Shown: in pieces, positions 45,966-58,591 of the stretch
How the letters are laid out: every line of letters begins with the position of its first letter
Numbering within the stretch: the stretch's first letter is position 1
Assembly (NCBI GenBank): GCA_949987705.1
Contig: OX465281.1
Location: 254,544,542-254,608,541 of the forward strand
Direction of reading: 5' to 3'
Source: Thereva unica
Lineage: Eukaryota > Arthropoda > Insecta > Diptera > Therevidae
Length of the DNA: 64,000 bases
Position numbers and translations under genes: made by a program
Notes under the pieces: model-generated
The model's input: the letters and a program-made list of their open reading frames with translations, nothing else
Databases searched by the model: none
What the model was told of the DNA's origin: nothing

Positions 45966-48830
45966 ACGAAAATGAATGATCTGTAAAAAATACATTAATC
46001 GACCAAATGAGTCATTACCGATCAAATCTGTCCTTAATTCAAAGATCGGTTGAAAACTTTCAATAAACTTGATATGGAAATGAACTGGCGTAGGGGGGTC
46101 ATTCTCAGGATTTAGGACTTTTCACCTAAATTTGCGGCGAGTTTGTCTGAGGGAAAATTTTCCAACATTACCTAGACCTCCTCAAGAAATTTATTCCATC
46201 CTTCTCAATCTTGGGTTTTACTTTTCGAGTTTGTGATCTAATTAGTGAGTAAATAATTTTTTACGACTCTCCTTAGATCTATATTGTGGTCTTGTTCCCT
46301 CCGATGTTTGGAAGAAAATGATTTGTTTTAACCATCGTTATACATTCTTAGAACATATCCTATCCAGAGTGAGAGTGAGATCTAATTGCTTTGTATGGTA
46401 TTACAACTATGGTTCTTATTTTCCACACAACCTGCAGAGTTAGTTGATGCAATTTTCAAATTTCACTGCTTTTGTCCTATTTTCAAGCTATTGGGCTAGA
46501 GACATCCTAGTCTACCCAGTATTATTTCCATGTACATACTATATTTATTTCCTTGTACATTTCTTCAAGCTCTTCCTTTGAAAGTTTATGAACTGATTGT
46601 CAGCTTATTTAGTGAATGTGCAAGCTTCAGATTCATAACATAGGACCGGACCGAGTTTGGTGGTTGTTTAACCGACTACGTATGGTGGATGTAGAAAGCC
46701 ACCCTGTGTAAAATCTAGGGAAAGGTGTTCTGTGGTAAGGCCAAATAACAACCGGCATTAAGTGGAAAGGAACAGAGACCAATAAGGGCGTTCACGGAAC
46801 TTGTTCTCATAACACCTGTTGCCTCTACTGTTGCCGTCCCCTTTGACGAAGGCTTCTATTACATTGATAATCAATCATCATTGCCCTCTTTGTTCGTTAT
46901 TTAGATACCTAATACCTAGATAACTATTTGTTTTTTGTTTTTTTATAGAGTTCCACATCAGTTTAAATTTCCTTGTAAACATCTCCTCCAACACTGCTGT
47001 TAATAATATTTCATGCCCTTGTTTGTTTCTTCCTTTCACAAAATTTTTATATAAGCCACTTAATCTGATTGTTGTTGTTCCTTTAATGGTTGGATAATCC
47101 ACAAACTAATTTAAAACAAAAAACTTTAAAAAGTTAAATAAAATTTTTAATTATAAATTTTTTTTGACATTCTTCAATGATACGGCTTTAAATTTTGTTC
47201 TATTGTATTTGTATGCTTTGCTCTTTTGGTTCTAACTTTCGTATTTTTTCTACAGTCACAAAACAATTTTCTTAAATTAAAATAAAATGTTGATTTATTT
47301 AAAATTTCCGGTCACCTCAGTGTTTGGCTTCGAAAATAGAAACAACTCTTTAATATATCGTTACAACCTTTGGCATTTCTTACATATAATAGGCATCTCC
47401 GAAGCGTGTCGATAATTTGGGACTGTCAGACCTCAAAATACCGGAAGTTTAGTAATGTAATAAATTTTAAAACTGAAGCATAGTGAAAATCTAAAAATCC
47501 CATTTAATATCATAATAGCTATTTTAACTCACCTGATGCCTACGCACCTAGTCTACGGAAACCTCTCAGGAATGTTGATGAAAAGATATCTATGGGGATT
47601 AAAACAGAAAATATGATAAATACCTTTTACAGAATGTGAATATAGAATCAAGAAGTGAAACATTTAAAAGTTAAAGAGTATTCCGTAACTATTCTTGCAC
47701 TGTACATGAGTTTGTGAAATCAAACCGCGGCTGCTAAAGAATTGCACTACTTCTATTTCAAATTCCTCGATCTCAACTAGTGTTGGAATCTAGCGTATAT
47801 TTTGAGATTAAAATACATATTTTAATTTTTATATCTATCATAGTGTTATTTCATGACATAAAGGCACAACATAAAAGTCGTAGTTAACACTAATATTACT
47901 AACAATTTCTGTTCTACCAATTATGCTCATAGTCAAATATCCACAATACAAGTATGACCGTTTTTGTAAGGTTCGAAAAATTATTAAAATATCTTAATGC
48001 TTTTTTTATCAGAAAGATAAGATTAGAACAAACAGGAAAAATTTTATTACCTGTATGCATTACTCAAAAATATTTCAGGTAATCTCCTACCCCCAAAAGA
48101 ACAATTGGAAACTATTTTAAGGCAGTTAAAAAAAGCTACACAAGAAAATTTATTACTTTCTTGAACCAGATAAAGGAAAACGAACGGATAAAGACATTAG
48201 TTCCGTAGCCTAAAAAAGACTAAAAAGCACTTAAAAATTGATGATAATGTTCGTTCGTTTGTAAAGTAAAGATAAGAAGTCCTTTTGGACTAAATTAGAA
48301 ATAGTTCTACAACAAAACAAAAGGGCAGTGTATTGTGGGTTATTTTTGTACAGTCGTAGAAGTAGCGTTGCTAAAAATAGGATTCAGGATATGTATGTTC
48401 CTTGACGTATTTGTTATTTTAAAAAAAGGTTATTTGTCTTAGCACAGGAAATTTTTCGGCAATTAATTACCCTAAGGTAAAAACAGGCTTACATCAATGC
48501 CAGTAGAATCATAGGGAAATTACTCACCCGGGGTGTCCACGGGCAATTACTGTCATTGCCGGAAAAATGGCCGTGGAGACCCAGGGTTAGAAATCTCTTA
48601 TTCGAAGATGGTTTTGAGCTTACAATATGATTTTAAAGCTTGTGACTATATAAAAATATTTTGATGAATAATTGCAATTTAAATTTCAGAACAAAATGTA
48701 TGTGTAGTTCCTGATGCGCTATGTCACAAAAGGCATCTTATGATACAAGCATAGATTCAGTAGCAGCCTCCAATGATATGACAAAACTTTCCAAAAATCA
48801 ATTGTCCATATATTTTTTAGAAAAATGTCA
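45966..48830. other. no recognised gene; AT-rich DNA
   Basis: Only short frames are present (for example 46,878-47,102 minus, 74 codons, no domain). No repeat shared with the rest of the window was noticed. Confidence 0.45.
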
Positions 48831-49419
48831 TATAATATTTCTTCTTCCTTTTTAAGGGCTTAATAACCTGGGTCCGGTCCTGGCCTCTCACGTCAATGGT
48901 GTCGCTCACTGTAAAAGAGGTGCAACTCCACACTTCAAAACACTAGAGGTTAACTCGCCTTGGAGCCACATTCCGTCACATCCCCGCTACAAAATCAAAG
49001 CAACTCCAGAAGTGCACTATAATTGCACTTATACTCCACCCCCACAGTGAAAGATATGACATTGAACGACACAAAGGTTGCTCGTTCCGTAATAATTCTT
49101 TTTTCCGGGCGAGGTTATTAGCCTCACGCCAACCTTACATAGAAGGAACAGCCCGATCATATTAGCCTATCCTCTCTTAAAGGATAGTTACCGGTGGCCA
49201 CCACTAGGAGGACTGGCACAATCTCAAGTTAAAAAAAAAACTAAAACCATAATAATACACTTCTGTGAAATATGACACTCATGGAACTCAGATCATGTTA
49301 ATTCCGTAAGACCATCCGTAAGACATTTGATTGAAGACCTCGAAATGGTTTTAGTAGCAGCGAAGGTGGATCTACCCACTGGTTGCACTGTCGCTCCATT
49401 TCTAATATTATCTGGATCT

Positions 49420-49532
49420 CAAAAATGGAAAGGCAAAGGAACATAGCACGAAGTGGTTCCGAACCAAAGACCTCTTGGATGATAGCTGGGTGCCTTAACC
49501 CTCTGGCTCCGAGGTCGACCGAACTGTGATAT
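49420..49532 (-). mobile_element. tRNA-derived SINE head, antisense, diverged
   Basis: The minus strand reads GAGCCAGAGGGTTAAGGCAC, then TATCATCCAAGAGGTC, then a B-box-like TTGGTTCGGAACCAC. It parallels the 45,960 head (TAGTCTAGGGGTAAAGCGCC, TACTATCCCAGAGGTC, GGTTCGATTCC). It abuts the inverted-repeat element at 49,535. Confidence 0.55.
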
Positions 49533-49534
49533 AG

Positions 49535-50445
49535 TGCACACCACTGACATATAGTAATGGACTGCTGATTGACGATGCTGAATGGCACCATTTTTCTCCA
49601 GAAATAGAAAACCTTTTTTATGCAAATAAAAAATTTTTCTTCGAATTTAGGAGAAAATAAGTGATAAGATGTTTGTTATAATTAACGGAAATAAATTTCC
49701 ATCACTCATTTTTATTTATTAGCAGTTTTTTCATTAAATAAATGTATTTATTCCAAAACCGTGACGGTTATTTCCCCTGTTTAACGAAGTTTTCAAAATA
49801 GCTCAAGAGTGAGACAGAAGAACGAAAACTATACCTGTCTATTTTTTCTAATTAAGTTTATATCGCTGAAATGCGCTGACGATTACAGTTCATTCCCAGC
49901 GGGAAATGTGGTCAGGTATTCTCAAGTGACACATCACAGATGCATCTTAGGGCCTAAAAGTTTCATGTCTCGATAATAATGCATCCCGGTATTATGACAG
50001 GGAATCTAGGCGGAAGGGGTACATAATTTTTCGTGCACTTTCAGCTAACGTGTTCGCGCTTGCGTTCCATTAGCAACATTAAGAAGCGATCTTTGTTCCA
50101 TCTTTCTTACATTCCCCGTAAGGTATAAAAAGCTCTTTTAAGAGACGCAATCGTACCCAATCATACATTCTAGACTGCTTCATGGTCCTCTTTGAGGAAG
50201 CACATGAAAAAGCTTTATATGCCTCCCTCCTGCGGACATGCTAATGTTAAAAAGAAATGGAGGTGGATACGAAGGGTAATGCATCGCATTTTCCAAGGGA
50301 GTGATCTAAGATTCATTATTGTATGATTCCATTTCCCGCTGGGTTGGGATTTAACGTGGGAGCGAGGCAGGAATAATTTTTGGTGCCATTTTTTTGTATG
50401 GGATTTTGCTCATTTAGCAGTCCATTACTATATGTCAGTGGTGCA
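49535..50445. mobile_element. about 910-bp element with 33-bp terminal inverted repeats
   Basis: The left end CACCACTGACATATAGTAAT followed by GGACTGCT returns inverted at the right as AGCAGTCC, then ATTACTATATGTCAGTGGTG. A second inverted block just inside (AATGGCACCATTTTT / TTTTTGGTGCCATTTTT) extends the match. No transposase is recognisable inside. The superfamily and target duplication are unresolved. Confidence 0.6.
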
Positions 50446-50994
50446 CACTTACCTCACCGTAAACTACACTTAAAGTATTGTGAATTTCTGTACTTTTCCT
50501 AATCTGAATAAGTCACAGTATCGGAGTCCGCTATAGGATCCTTTCCAAGCTCATGTTATAAAAAACAGAGTACATCAGCTATAAAGCAAAACGATTCCCT
50601 TTTCCTCACATATTGAAGAGAAACTGGCGTAATTGATAAAACCGACAACTCCCAAAGGGCAATTAGATTACAGGGCGTTGAAACTTCGCTTCAATAGAGG
50701 ATTTGATGTCCAAATTCATACCAGAAAATAATGGAAAAATTTCCTGCCTGACAAGAACTATAACTTTTTTATATACACAAGTTGATCCAGCCTTGGTTGG
50801 TTGACAGCCTTGTTTGAAATCTATCAAAAGGAGCCTCTTCCTTGGTTTGGACATACAGATTAACTATTCAATGAATACCGGCTTACAAGTCCTGAGCTGT
50901 ACACATGGGCATACGACGGCAAATTTGAGCCAAAAAAGGAATGCATTGTTCAATGTGCTTTTGAGCAATTTTCTGATGGCCGGCACAGCGCCGA

Positions 50995-51065
50995 GGAGTA
51001 TGTTTCAATCACCGCCAGTGTTCGCCCATTGTAAGGCCATTTTTAATTATTACTCGGGCTTGAAG
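50995..51065. repeat. single end of the 5209-type inverted-repeat element
   Basis: CAGTGTTCGCCCATTGTAAGG, then CCATTTTTAATTATTACTCGGG, matches 5209-5541. Another diverged end lies at 51,615-51,660 (CCGGTGTTCGCTCGTTGTAA). Confidence 0.45.
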
Positions 51066-51789
51066 TGACATGAAGAGAACCCTGTCTGTCATATTCAGTT
51101 AAAAAGTCAAATCTTCTACTTTAAGCTTTAAAAACTTTCCGAAGCTGGGTAAAAAAAAGTTTGCAGTTGTCCGATCCCAGCCAAAGACAAAATGCAAAAA
51201 AATGTTTGGTTGTCTACCTGGCTTGTTCTTTTCCAATGTCACGGCAGCTGATGTAGTATGGGATTCTCAATATCGTCGAACGCTCTGCAATCGATACGAT
51301 TTTGGCAATATCCTTCAGTGGTATTATCAGCACGTCAATGTATCTTTGCTTGCTGTAGTCAGACCGAGCTTTTCTAGTCTTGGTGCATGTGACTCCATCT
51401 ATCTTTCTTCGTCATGCGCAGTGCGTTCTGTACATTGCCCACTCGTATGCCTACAAGATTTGCTGCAATAACTGCCAATTCACTAGCCTTTTCGCTGCCA
51501 TCGACGTATATCCATTTAAATCTTTTGGTCAAGTTTCGGACTTTCTAAGCGCCCATATGTGAAAATGGTTAAAAACCCTACGGCCATCATACATATGTCC
51601 CTTAAAAAGCTATATGGCCGGTGTTCGCTCGTTGTAAAGCTTTTTTTCTGGAGCACATTGTCATATTCTTCAGTACAGGTTTTTCACGAGTGCAGTTTCA
51701 AAAAAGGTATTTTCAGTACCAATTGTATCTCATTCCACTATCCTGACTGCTTCACTAAAATAAACTCCCTTCAGCGAGGACGGCAATAT

Positions 51790-51935
51790 TATTCCCGATT
51801 TCATTCAACCTGTAAGAATTCAAAGGCAAGATTCATCCCCTCCTCTTCATGCATGCCAAGACTCCTCTTAACCTATCCGATCCTCTTCTAATTTTCAAAC
51901 TGATCTTACTACTAGGCATTGTACCATGAGGAGTT
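51790..51935 (+). mobile_element. LINE 3' end fragment
   Basis: AAGAATTCAAAGGCAAGATTC, TTAACCTATCCGATCC and TGATCTTACTACTAGGCATTG, then ACCATGA, parallel the end of the ORF and the tail at 27,745-27,850. Confidence 0.5.
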
Positions 51936-51939
51936 TTGA

Positions 51940-54900
51940 TCGTTCTGATAGTGGAAGCTGGTTGTGGCTTGCCTATACTCGTGAACTCGTTCTACACCGG
52001 TGCTTCAAAATTGTGACGTACTCTTGAAGACTTTATAAAAGTGATCTATCGCACCGATGTCATTGAACTACTGGTTGGTATATAGCACTTCTATCAATTC
52101 ACAGGAAAAGTTTAATGTGTTTCTAATATAATATTGATGGAGCGTTTTTCTAAAACATGATTGATATAATTGCCCTTTTCTGAGCCAACCAGCCAAGCTT
52201 TAAAGTTGGCATAAGTATGAATGATATTAAGGTACCACATCTGCTAAATTTTATATAAAAGCCCGTAAAATTCTTGCTCAACTTTCTCCTAATTTAAAAG
52301 TTCATCGTCGATTATTTTTCCTCATATCCTATCACACCAAATAAAATACAAATTCGTCCAATATTTATGCATTAAATGCAGTAAAAATAACTTTCCGTCT
52401 AAGAAAAGAGTGAAAGTATGCAAATGGTTTTCGGTTTTTGTTTAAACGACACTATTTAGGTGCGGCAAATGATCTCATCGATCTTTGAGGATTATTAACT
52501 TTTATCACCAAACATTTTCTACATATATTCACACAAAAACAAACGCAAAAAAAAAATATTTTGTTTAGAAAGGTGAATACGAGTAGCATCGATCGACCTA
52601 CGCCTCTGTCTACCTATAGAAAAATAATTCCAGCAGCAGCACAGGTGATTCTGTGGTACTAACTCGCATAAGTACCTGGTCATGCATAAGAATCCCGGTG
52701 CGCATGCGTTTTATGCAATCATAAGGCCATCATCCAGATATGTAGAGCAGCACGAGTTCAACCCATCAGAAGCTGCACAGTTTTAGGTGCACTCGCCTAT
52801 CGTGAACCTTGCATGCATGCACTTTGCGGAGTATGTGCATATACAAGGTACGTCATGATTCCCAGTAGTTGGCCTCCCGGTGTGTGCATAATTTCATTTC
52901 ATACTATTATTATATTTTTCCTCGTCTATTTTCTTTCTACGAAAATTTTTATTGAGGAACTAATAAAAACTGGAAAGTCTTGTCTTGCAGTCAAGTCCAC
53001 GGACGACCAAGTCAAGCCGCAAAAATTTGGGTCACTGTTACGAGACAGCGGACACTTTGCTGTTGGAATTTGTCGCAAACCAGTTTGGAGTCGACGACTT
53101 GTTGTCCATTTCCGAAAAAGAAACCATTCCCAACCGAGACCTCCACTGCCGTGCATGTTGTCCCCACATGAGTTTGCGAGTGGCATTCGTCATCATCAGC
53201 TTTCTTGGCTGTGTTTTTTCTTCTTTCAAATCGATTTGATCAAATATTGACCATCATTCCAAGTGATTTTTTGGACTGTGTCCAATTAAATTTCGTCTTG
53301 CACACACCTTAATCAGGAGAAAGTAATTGATATGCAATGTGATACGATACCACCTGCAGGCAGTACAACGTGAACATGTGATAACCACGTGAGATCTATT
53401 AAAAAGGACAGCTTGACCTTGTTAGAAGTAAATCATGCTTTGAGAGTACTTGAACCCACCTTAAGGCGTCAAGAAACACTTCATCAATTTACCTGGAATT
53501 TAATTAGAAAGATTCATTACAAGCCCCGTAAACACTTTCCCATTAGGGAATTCCATAGAATTAACTTCAATTATCTCGGAGATGTCAATTTAAAATTTTC
53601 GGCCGAATTCCAAACGAAGATAAATTTCGACGAACTCTTGAAAGAGATTTATCTGTTTGGGAAAGTAAAAGTAGCAATCAACCTTGACTGGCACGCTCCT
53701 GAACGGAAGAAAGTATTCAGTTACGAATTCTTTCTCTGCAGCCTTAAGGTTAACCTCGACTGCCCACGCTTCTTGGATAGAATTGGTTTTTTGGTAGAAA
53801 TCGTCCATTGAACTTTTACATTTTCATCGTGACCATTAATTCGTCTATGGATTCAGCTAACGACAGCTTTCTTATTGGTATGCTAATTGGTGATTGACTT
53901 TACAATGCAGAAGCGATAAATTGTTTCTAGGTAGCAGCGTAATTTACAACGTTGAGAGAGTTGACTTCAAACGGTTTATTACTGGTAATAAAAAACTGCA
54001 ATTATATTGTATTTATCTCTAGCTAGTATCAAATTTTTATATAAAATCGAATTAATTTAGAAACTTCCCTTCTGAACTTCAAGGGTGATTTCATAAATTT
54101 AGATTGAGATCATTATGCGAATCATAATTTGTGGCACATTTTCAGATTAATGTTGTCAAGACTGGCAGAAGAAAACGAATTGAATAACATTAATCACTAA
54201 TATGCCACTGCCATAATTTAAAAAAATTGTCCTACATATCCGCCTAATCCTACGAAATACGGTTATTTCCAGGGGTAATTAAATGGTCATAAAGCAAAGC
54301 ACCATAAAAATCAATTTTAGCCAGCACCTTCAAAATGAAGGAGTAATGAAAGAGTCGCCGGTATTTTCGCAATTGTCATTATGCATTTCGTGGGTGTTCT
54401 CCGTGTCTCACGAGATATGGCAACAACAAGACAACTAAGCAAGGGCAGCTTTCATTGAACCTATTTCATAATTTTCACGTATTTAATAATTTAAAGCAAA
54501 CTATTTATTTACCCATATTTTTTTGTTTTTTATTAATCTTAGGAACTACAATAAAATCTTTTACAAATTATTGTCATTACCCCAGGTAATTAAAGGGTCA
54601 TAAAAATTACGTAGAAAAAATAAAGTTGCGCTGATTGTGTAAAATTCTTGTTGTGCTCTTCAATCACGCCTCAGAAAATATGGGAAAACGTGGCATTAAA
54701 TCAAGGGCAGCTTTCATCAAGCCTCCGCCTTATAAGATTAAGTTGGTGCAAAATTGGATCAAAATCAAGCGCAGTTAGGATACTATATTCCGTATAGGAA
54801 CAACTTCCCCCTTATTAATATTTTCAGTCACTGACTCTTTTCATGATCAGTTGCCAAGGCACAAAGGGGTTCGAGAGGATATTTGTATGCCTTCATCATT

Positions 54901-55340
54901 TGTTCATATGCACGAACAGAAATTTCTTTATTGGCGTTAAACTGAACTAGACTAGACTGAGTTTAAGATGTACAGTACTTGGAGTGCTCGGTCACGGAAG
55001 GAAGTACAGAGCCTTTATATGAGTATTTTTTGAGTAAGTTAGAATACGAGCTGTGTAAATATATTTTGTTGATACGTGGGGGTAGGAGTAATCAGTTTTG
55101 GGTTCAACGTTTCGAGTGGTGCTTTGGTTCTATTCCAGAGCTTTCATTTTAAATTTTCTAATACATGGTTAGCTTTGTTCAATTACTTGAAGTTTAGGAA
55201 ATGCTAAAAAATATAACGATTGCAAAAAAAAAACTTCTAATGACTGCATTGCAAACTCAGGTGTTTAATTTCTAAACCCTTAAAGTATTTAAATCGTTGT
55301 AATCTACTTTTTAACGCTTAGCGACGTTTAAAGAAAATAT
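51940..55340. other. low-repeat DNA with a diverged internal duplication; no recognised gene
   Basis: Frames at 52,813-53,250 and 53,389-53,811 (+) are open for 145 and 140 codons but show no domain. Two diverged copies of an approximately 150-200-base block lie at about 54,270-54,475 and 54,575-54,725. The segment could be intronic or regulatory. Confidence 0.45.
54270..54725. repeat. two diverged copies of a 150-200-base block
   Basis: Shared in order: CAGGGGTAATTAAATGGTCATAAA / CAGGTAATTAAAGGGTCATAAA, then GATATGG/AATATGG, then AAGCAAGGGCAGCTTTCAT / AATCAAGGGCAGCTTTCAT. The blocks are separated by about 100 bases. Confidence 0.5.
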
Positions 55341-55347
55341 ACACTTA

Positions 55348-55760
55348 GGGCCGTTTTCACAATCTCCGGTTAAACTGTCAGTAAACTTACAGTTTCTAAA
55401 CTGATAGTTAATTTAACTGTGACCGTAAAGTGCCAGTAAAAAAATTTCATTTTCACCAACTATGAGTTAACAAACTTGAAGTTAAAGTAAAAATGTACTA
55501 GTTTTCATATATTTACAGTACATCAAATGTCAAAAGTGTTCCTTTTCATTAAAATACACTTGTAAAGTGCAAAATGTCAACGCCAATGTGAAACTTTCAG
55601 TTAAATTAGTTAACCAGGAGAAATTCGTCCGGTTAAATTAACTTCCAGTTGTAAATCAACTGACAGATTGACTCTAACTAGAGATTGTGAAACGGCATTT
55701 TTAACTAACTGCTGGTTATTGTTGCAGTTAAAGTTTAACCGGAGATTGTGAAAACGGCCC
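55348..55760. mobile_element. Harbinger-like MITE, 413 bp
   Basis: Perfect inverted ends of 29 bases start GGGCCGTTTTCACAATCTCC, flanked on both sides by TTA (55,345-55,347 and 55,761-55,763). TTA is the standard PIF/Harbinger target duplication. A diverged inner copy of the end (GAGATTGTGAAACGGC) lies at about 55,680. There is no coding capacity. Its ends differ from those of the autonomous-type element at 56,517. Confidence 0.8.
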
Positions 55761-56837
55761 TTAAAGTGTTTTACTAGTAAACAGTTAAACTATCTAAACC
55801 CTGCTAAATTTATAGTACCTGTGGATACATGAATAATAAGACGGTGTCGAACTATTTTTGTTCACTTCTTTGTCCTTAAAGCGCAGGTGTCGTTTTTCCA
55901 GGCTGTCCCCCAACTAAGTACCAACAACATTTAATGCTACTTCACCTCTATGATCGAAGTAAGCAAAATGGCACCAATAGCAGCCGCCAACATAATTGCC
56001 TGTTTAGTTCTCCGATGTTTAATGGATGAATAAGTGTTTTAGTTTTGAGGACTTCTAGTATTTTGTACTTAGGTTAATGTTAGTATTGGTAAATTTCTTA
56101 CACCTTTTGTTTAAGAACAAATCACTTTAATGTTAAGATTTTGTTTATTAAACAAAAAACAGTCTACCACTTAGGAAAACAAACACTAGAGTATCAAAAA
56201 CACAAAGAATATATGTAGGTACTGCGAATAAGCCAAATAACGCTATTCTGGTATTGCACTAATGGTTACAGAGCGGTAGCAGTCGCGGCTTTGATTGAAA
56301 AGTTGTCATTGTGTAGTTTGATGGAGCTCTTACTATTGTATTCGGTGTTGGAATAAACGAAAACTTCCTCGAAGAGTCTAAGGGCGCAGAATCTACAAAA
56401 ATTTCGTTTTTCAAAATTGCCAGCCTGCCTGATTATGATCAGACTTGACTTTAAAAGTTGTTACCTTTTAATTGAACTGACATTTGACATTTAATTTTCG
56501 GTTCATCTTTTTCTAAAGGTGCCTGTAAACGAGCAACATTTTTCAGCAATGTGTGGCCGGAAATACTGGCTGAACGAAATTGCTGAAAATTCAGCACTAT
56601 TTCCATCAATATGTTCAAACTTGCCGGCAATATATTCGTATAGCCCAACGATACTGGCCATATTGCAACTACTAGCCGGCATGTTGCCTTTGATATCGCT
56701 CGAATAGCGGAAATATTTCGCATAGCTGGCCATATATATGCAACTCCTTGGCTTCCTACTTAGCCGCATTTTTAAAATATCTTGTCTATTGCGAGCGCCC
56801 ATTGTTATTTGTTTACAAAATTAATTTGAATTCCATA

Positions 56838-58591
56838 ATGAATAAAAATAATAACTGGACCAATGAAAAAACTATTCATTTTATTAATGAAATTCAGTTG
56901 CATCCTGAATTATGGGACGTAGAGTCGTCTGTCTATAAAGACAGAAATCTTAAAAAAGACGCTTGGGCTTTAATAGCCAAAAACTTTGAAATAAGCAGTG
57001 ATGAAGCTTACAAAAAATTAAGGAGCTTGCGTACTTATGCAAAAAATGAATTAAGAAAAAAGAAAAGTGGTAGTGCAGGAGGAAGGCGGAGCACTTGGTT
57101 TGCATACGATGCTATATCGTTTTTACTCGCTCGAGATACTCCAGATACCGGAATTGACAGCGAAAATATAACCGAAATTGATGTAAGTGTAAAAAGTTAT
57201 AATAACTATATATTTTATATATAAGTATAAAAAGGTTATCTATATTGTAAACGTTATATTTATTATATATACATGTTACAAAAAACGATCCAAAAACATC
57301 ATCAATTTAGATAACTATCTTGCCAAGCTACTCTACCACGTTACGTTCAGTCATGAAGTACTTCATAAACTCGTCCCTAACCTCTTTCGCTGTTGCGTTG
57401 TATTTCTTCCTGTACGTTGCAGAGCAGTTAGGCTTGCATCATCAATTCGCCAAGATCCTGGTGTTACTATTCCTGTATCGATATTTTCTATATCAAAACT
57501 GCCTGGCGGGTTATAAGGGCTGAGATGTTTTTCTCATTATCAAAAAATTATGTAAATATGCAGAAGCCATAACCACCCTCTGCACATGCTCAAGCTTGAT
57601 ATCCATTGTTGTATTTAAAACGCGAAAAACCGAAGCTGATATACCAAACACGTTCTCAACAATTCGTCGAGCTCTGGATAATCTATAATTATAAACGCGT
57701 TGAGGCGATCCTTTATTCATATCTGTCGTATAGGGTTTAGAAATATTTTCTGTTAAAGGAAACGCATCATCAGCTACAAAAACGTATGGGCTTAGAATTT
57801 CTCTACCAGGTAGAGGTTCCGCTATGGGCAATTTTAGAGTATTATCCAAGAGAGATTTCCCAAATCTGTATGTCTAAAAACTCCCCCGTCAGAAATTCTA
57901 CCCTGACATCCTACATGGACGTACAAAAATTTATAACTTGCATCAACCACAGCAAATAATACGACACTAAAAAACTGTTTGTAGTTGAAGTATTTACTTC
58001 CACTATTAGGTGGGCACACGACTGCAATATGCTTTCCATCCATTGCGCCTAGACAATGAGGAAAGTTCCAACGATCTTCAAACTCCTTAGCAATTGCTTT
58101 CCACTCTTGTTCAGATGATGGCATCTAAAAAATTAGAATAATAATATTAGTGTATGTATATGTTTGGAGTTTGGAGGACAAAGAAAAGAAGCGAATTTTC
58201 GGCTTTCGGTGAACACGTAGCTAATAAGTTAATGACTTATGATATGTCGACTCGCGCTCATGTGGAGTTTAGTATCAGCAAAATTTTATTTGAAGCTGAT
58301 ATGAAGATGCTAAACGGCGAGCCGAAGAGATTGACCTCTCCAATTTCAAGATCCATGCAAGAGAGTCCCTGCCAACCTTCATTTCCTGGATATTTGGGCC
58401 AATCTTCAATTGCTACATCTACAGACGTCTTTTCTCCACCCTCAACAAAAGCTACTCCCGAAAACTTCTTAACTTTGCCGTGGACAAAAGTTCACCAATT
58501 ATCAAACGGCAACAAAACAAATCAATCGTCATATGATACCAATGATAATAATATTAGTTATGAAGAAATTGCGTTACAAGTTCTGGAATAA
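56838..58591 (+). CDS. Harbinger MADF-type DNA-binding protein
   Basis: This is the second protein of Harbinger elements, thought to bind subterminal DNA and help recruit the nuclease. Exon 1 is 56838-57182 (donor gtaagt) and exon 2 is 58151-58591 (acceptor atattag, the only one nearby in phase 0). The product is 261 residues with no internal stop. The MADF domain spans about residues 10-98: FINEIQLHPELWD, YKDRNLKKDAWALIAKNF, YKKLRSLRTYAKNELRKKKS and RRSTWFAYDAISFL. Exon 2 gives KKRSEFSAFGEHVANKL, a conserved block of such proteins, then a Ser/Thr/Pro-rich tail ending YEEIALQVLE. Its 968-base intron contains the whole last exon of the antisense transposase. The acceptor has a poor pyrimidine tract, so exon 2's start is less certain than the rest. 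Confidence 0.82.
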
